Positions 62,870 to 64,000 of a stretch of 64,000 bases of DNA are shown one piece after another. Location of the stretch: NCBI RefSeq assembly GCF_014192335.1, contig NZ_JACHXU010000015.1, forward strand, positions 167,156 through 231,155, written 5' to 3'. Each line of letters opens with the position of its first letter. Positions within the stretch are counted from its first letter, which is position 1. Origin of the DNA: Aporhodopirellula rubra (GTDB lineage Bacteria; Planctomycetota; Planctomycetia; Pirellulales; Pirellulaceae). Position numbers and translations under genes: made by a program. The notes under the pieces are model-generated. The model saw only the letters and a program-made list of their open reading frames with translations, was not told the DNA's origin and did not search any database.

Positions 62870-64000
62870 ATGCCCGCTGCCGATATCGCTACTGAAACGA
62901 ACACGGCAGCCGACTCCTCCGAGGTGATGTCTGACCGCGATGACGAACGGGCTGGCGTTGCTCACCAACGATGGCATGTCGGCAACCGAACGCTCGCGAT
63001 CGTGGCGGCGTTGATGCTGACGATCGGAATCGGCGGGACGGTTTTCCGGACAGTAAAAAAGTATCAGGTCCCTGGTCCTTTCACTCCGGATAAACAAGGT
63101 CTGTGCGATTTCCACAACGGCATCTACTTCCCGACGCGAGCTGTCCTGGCTGGCGAAAGCCCGTACAGCGACGCGTATGCAGCGAAGTATCCGGTCGCTC
63201 GCCAGATCCCTTTCTTTTCGCCCGTAATCCTGTTGCTGCATTCGCCGCTCGCGTTGATGCCGCTGCATCTCGGTGAAGCACTCAACATGCTGCTGCAGAT
63301 CATGATGCTGTTTGCCATCGCAGCAGTTTCGGCGCACGCGGCGGGTTTTCGATACCGGTTGGATGTCGCGTTGATGATTGCCGCCGGAATGATTTTTACC
63401 CGTGGCGGCCACATCACTTTGTTCAACGGTTACTTCACTTTCCAACTCGTCCTGGCGACCTTCCTCGCCGTCGCGTGGGCTGATCGCCGACCGATCTCGT
63501 CGGGATGGATGTTGATGATTGTTTCCGCTAAACCTACCTACATACTCCCACTTGGGTTCTTAATGCTCGCTCGAGGCAACGTACGAGCGTTGATCATCGG
63601 TGCGATTCTTAGCATTGCTGCGGCAGTGCTTCCTCTTGGATGGATCGCCTACCATGAAGGCGGCGGAAACCTCAGTGAAGGCATCTCCATCTTGGCCGGT
63701 CAAATTGTCGACACCCAAGAAGTCCATCGTTCGATGGAAGACGAGTCCCCCGTGTTTTCTTGGACGCGTTTGGACCTGTTCGCCATTGCTGCAAAATGGA
63801 CGGGCAACGACCCCGGCGATTTGCCACACCTGCTTGCCATGTTCGGCCTGCTGGCAGCACCGATGCTCGTCCTCTTTCGACGCATGCGAAACGGCATCGA
63901 TGACGGCATCGCGGGGTGGACGGGCACACTCCTGATGCTCGGCCTGTTAGTAAGTCTCTATCACCAATCCTACGACTCGCTGTTGCTGACCGCCCCGATC
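62870..64000 (+). CDS. GT87-like (DUF2029) polytopic membrane glycosyltransferase, 3' end beyond window
   Basis: Open from the ATG at 62870 through the window end (377 codons, no stop). After a 35-residue hydrophilic head and TM1 (TLAIVAALMLTIGIGGTVF) comes CDFHNGIYFPTRAVLAGESP, which with Asp80 resembles the GT87 pattern D-F-x-x-Y-x-x-A-R-A-x-L-x-G-x-x-P-Y in the first periplasmic loop of GT-C enzymes. FFSPVILLLHSPLALMPL is the usual following stretch, and at least eight hydrophobic segments follow. GT87 members use polyprenyl-phosphate sugars (for example mannose) as donors. Probably makes an envelope glycan or lipid. Acceptor unknown. Confidence 0.8.
   Translation, partial: MPAADIATETNTAADSSEVMSDRDDERAGVAHQRWHVGNRTLAIVAALMLTIGIGGTVFRTVKKYQVPGPFTPDKQGLCDFHNGIYFPTRAVLAGESPYSDAYAAKYPVARQIPFFSPVILLLHSPLALMPLHLGEALNMLLQIMMLFAIAAVSAHAAGFRYRLDVALMIAAGMIFTRGGHITLFNGYFTFQLVLATFLAVAWADRRPISSGWMLMIVSAKPTYILPLGFLMLARGNVRALIIGAILSIAAAVLPLGWIAYHEGGGNLSEGISILAGQIVDTQEVHRSMEDESPVFSWTRLDLFAIAAKWTGNDPGDLPHLLAMFGLLAAPMLVLFRRMRNGIDDGIAGWTGTLLMLGLLVSLYHQSYDSLLLTAPI

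Noticed and set aside
62795-63445. 216-residue open frame on the - strand
   Set aside because: Antisense to the GT87-like gene, whose frame has clear membrane segments and a family motif.

Overview
The window reads as chromosomal DNA of a planctomycete, most likely a marine member of the Pirellulaceae (Rhodopirellula-like). This is an inference from gene content: two secreted formylglycine-type sulfatases beside a GH127 glycosidase, a Cys-rich beta-barrel porin, very large PQQ/TPR secreted proteins, a BON protein with a Tyr/Pro/Trp-rich end, GYF_2 and bPH2 proteins, frequent GTG/TTG starts, and a loosely spaced S10-spc ribosomal cluster without rpmD. No CRISPR array, tRNA, rRNA or insertion sequence was seen.

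Layout. 1-7.4 kb (+): carbohydrate block with a sugar porter, a GH127 beta-L-arabinofuranosidase and two sulfatases, suited to uptake and desulfation of sulfated plant or algal glycans. Bases 1-76 hold no recognisable gene. 7.5-8.1 kb (-): gatC and rpmB. 8.8-10.1 kb (+): porin with a Cys-rich head, followed by a strong terminator. 10.6-23.0 kb (+): a compact nonribosomal lipopeptide locus: FAAL-ACP-C-A-PCP synthetase, a FOXRED2-like flavoprotein, and a C-A-MT-PCP-TE synthetase. The expected product is an N-acyl-Gly-X lipodipeptide with a probably N-methylated second residue. 23.0-30.0 kb (-): translationally coupled PQQ/TPR protein, UPF0489/TPR protein and nadD. 30.1-31.9 kb (-): nrdR and an orphan DevC-type permease. 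32.2-33.3 kb (+): bPH2 and GYF_2 proteins. 33.3-35.0 kb (-): acyl-CoA dehydrogenase homologue and ogt. 35.2-36.5 kb (+): PQQ-type sugar dehydrogenase.

36.7-49.9 kb (-) is the ribosomal cluster, transcribed right to left: rpsJ, rplC, rplD, rplW, rplB, rpsS, rplV, rpsC, rplP, rpmC, rpsQ, rplN, rplX, rplE, rpsN, rpsH, rplF, rplR, rpsE, rplO, secY, adk. A good sigma-70-type promoter lies before rpsJ, and a candidate terminator separates it from the upstream lactate-utilisation operon lutA-lutB-lutC (50.0-53.0 kb, -).

53.2-64 kb (+): LolC/E-type permease with LolD-type ATPase, a prepilin-peptidase homologue that appears to lack its catalytic aspartates, an ECF sigma factor with a tiny zinc-ribbon-like partner, the BON protein, a Fur-family regulator, gpmI, and a GT87-like membrane glycosyltransferase cut by the window end.

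The strongest candidate for an undescribed system is the FAAL/flavoprotein/A-MT-TE lipopeptide locus. No PPTase, MbtH protein or exporter lies beside it.
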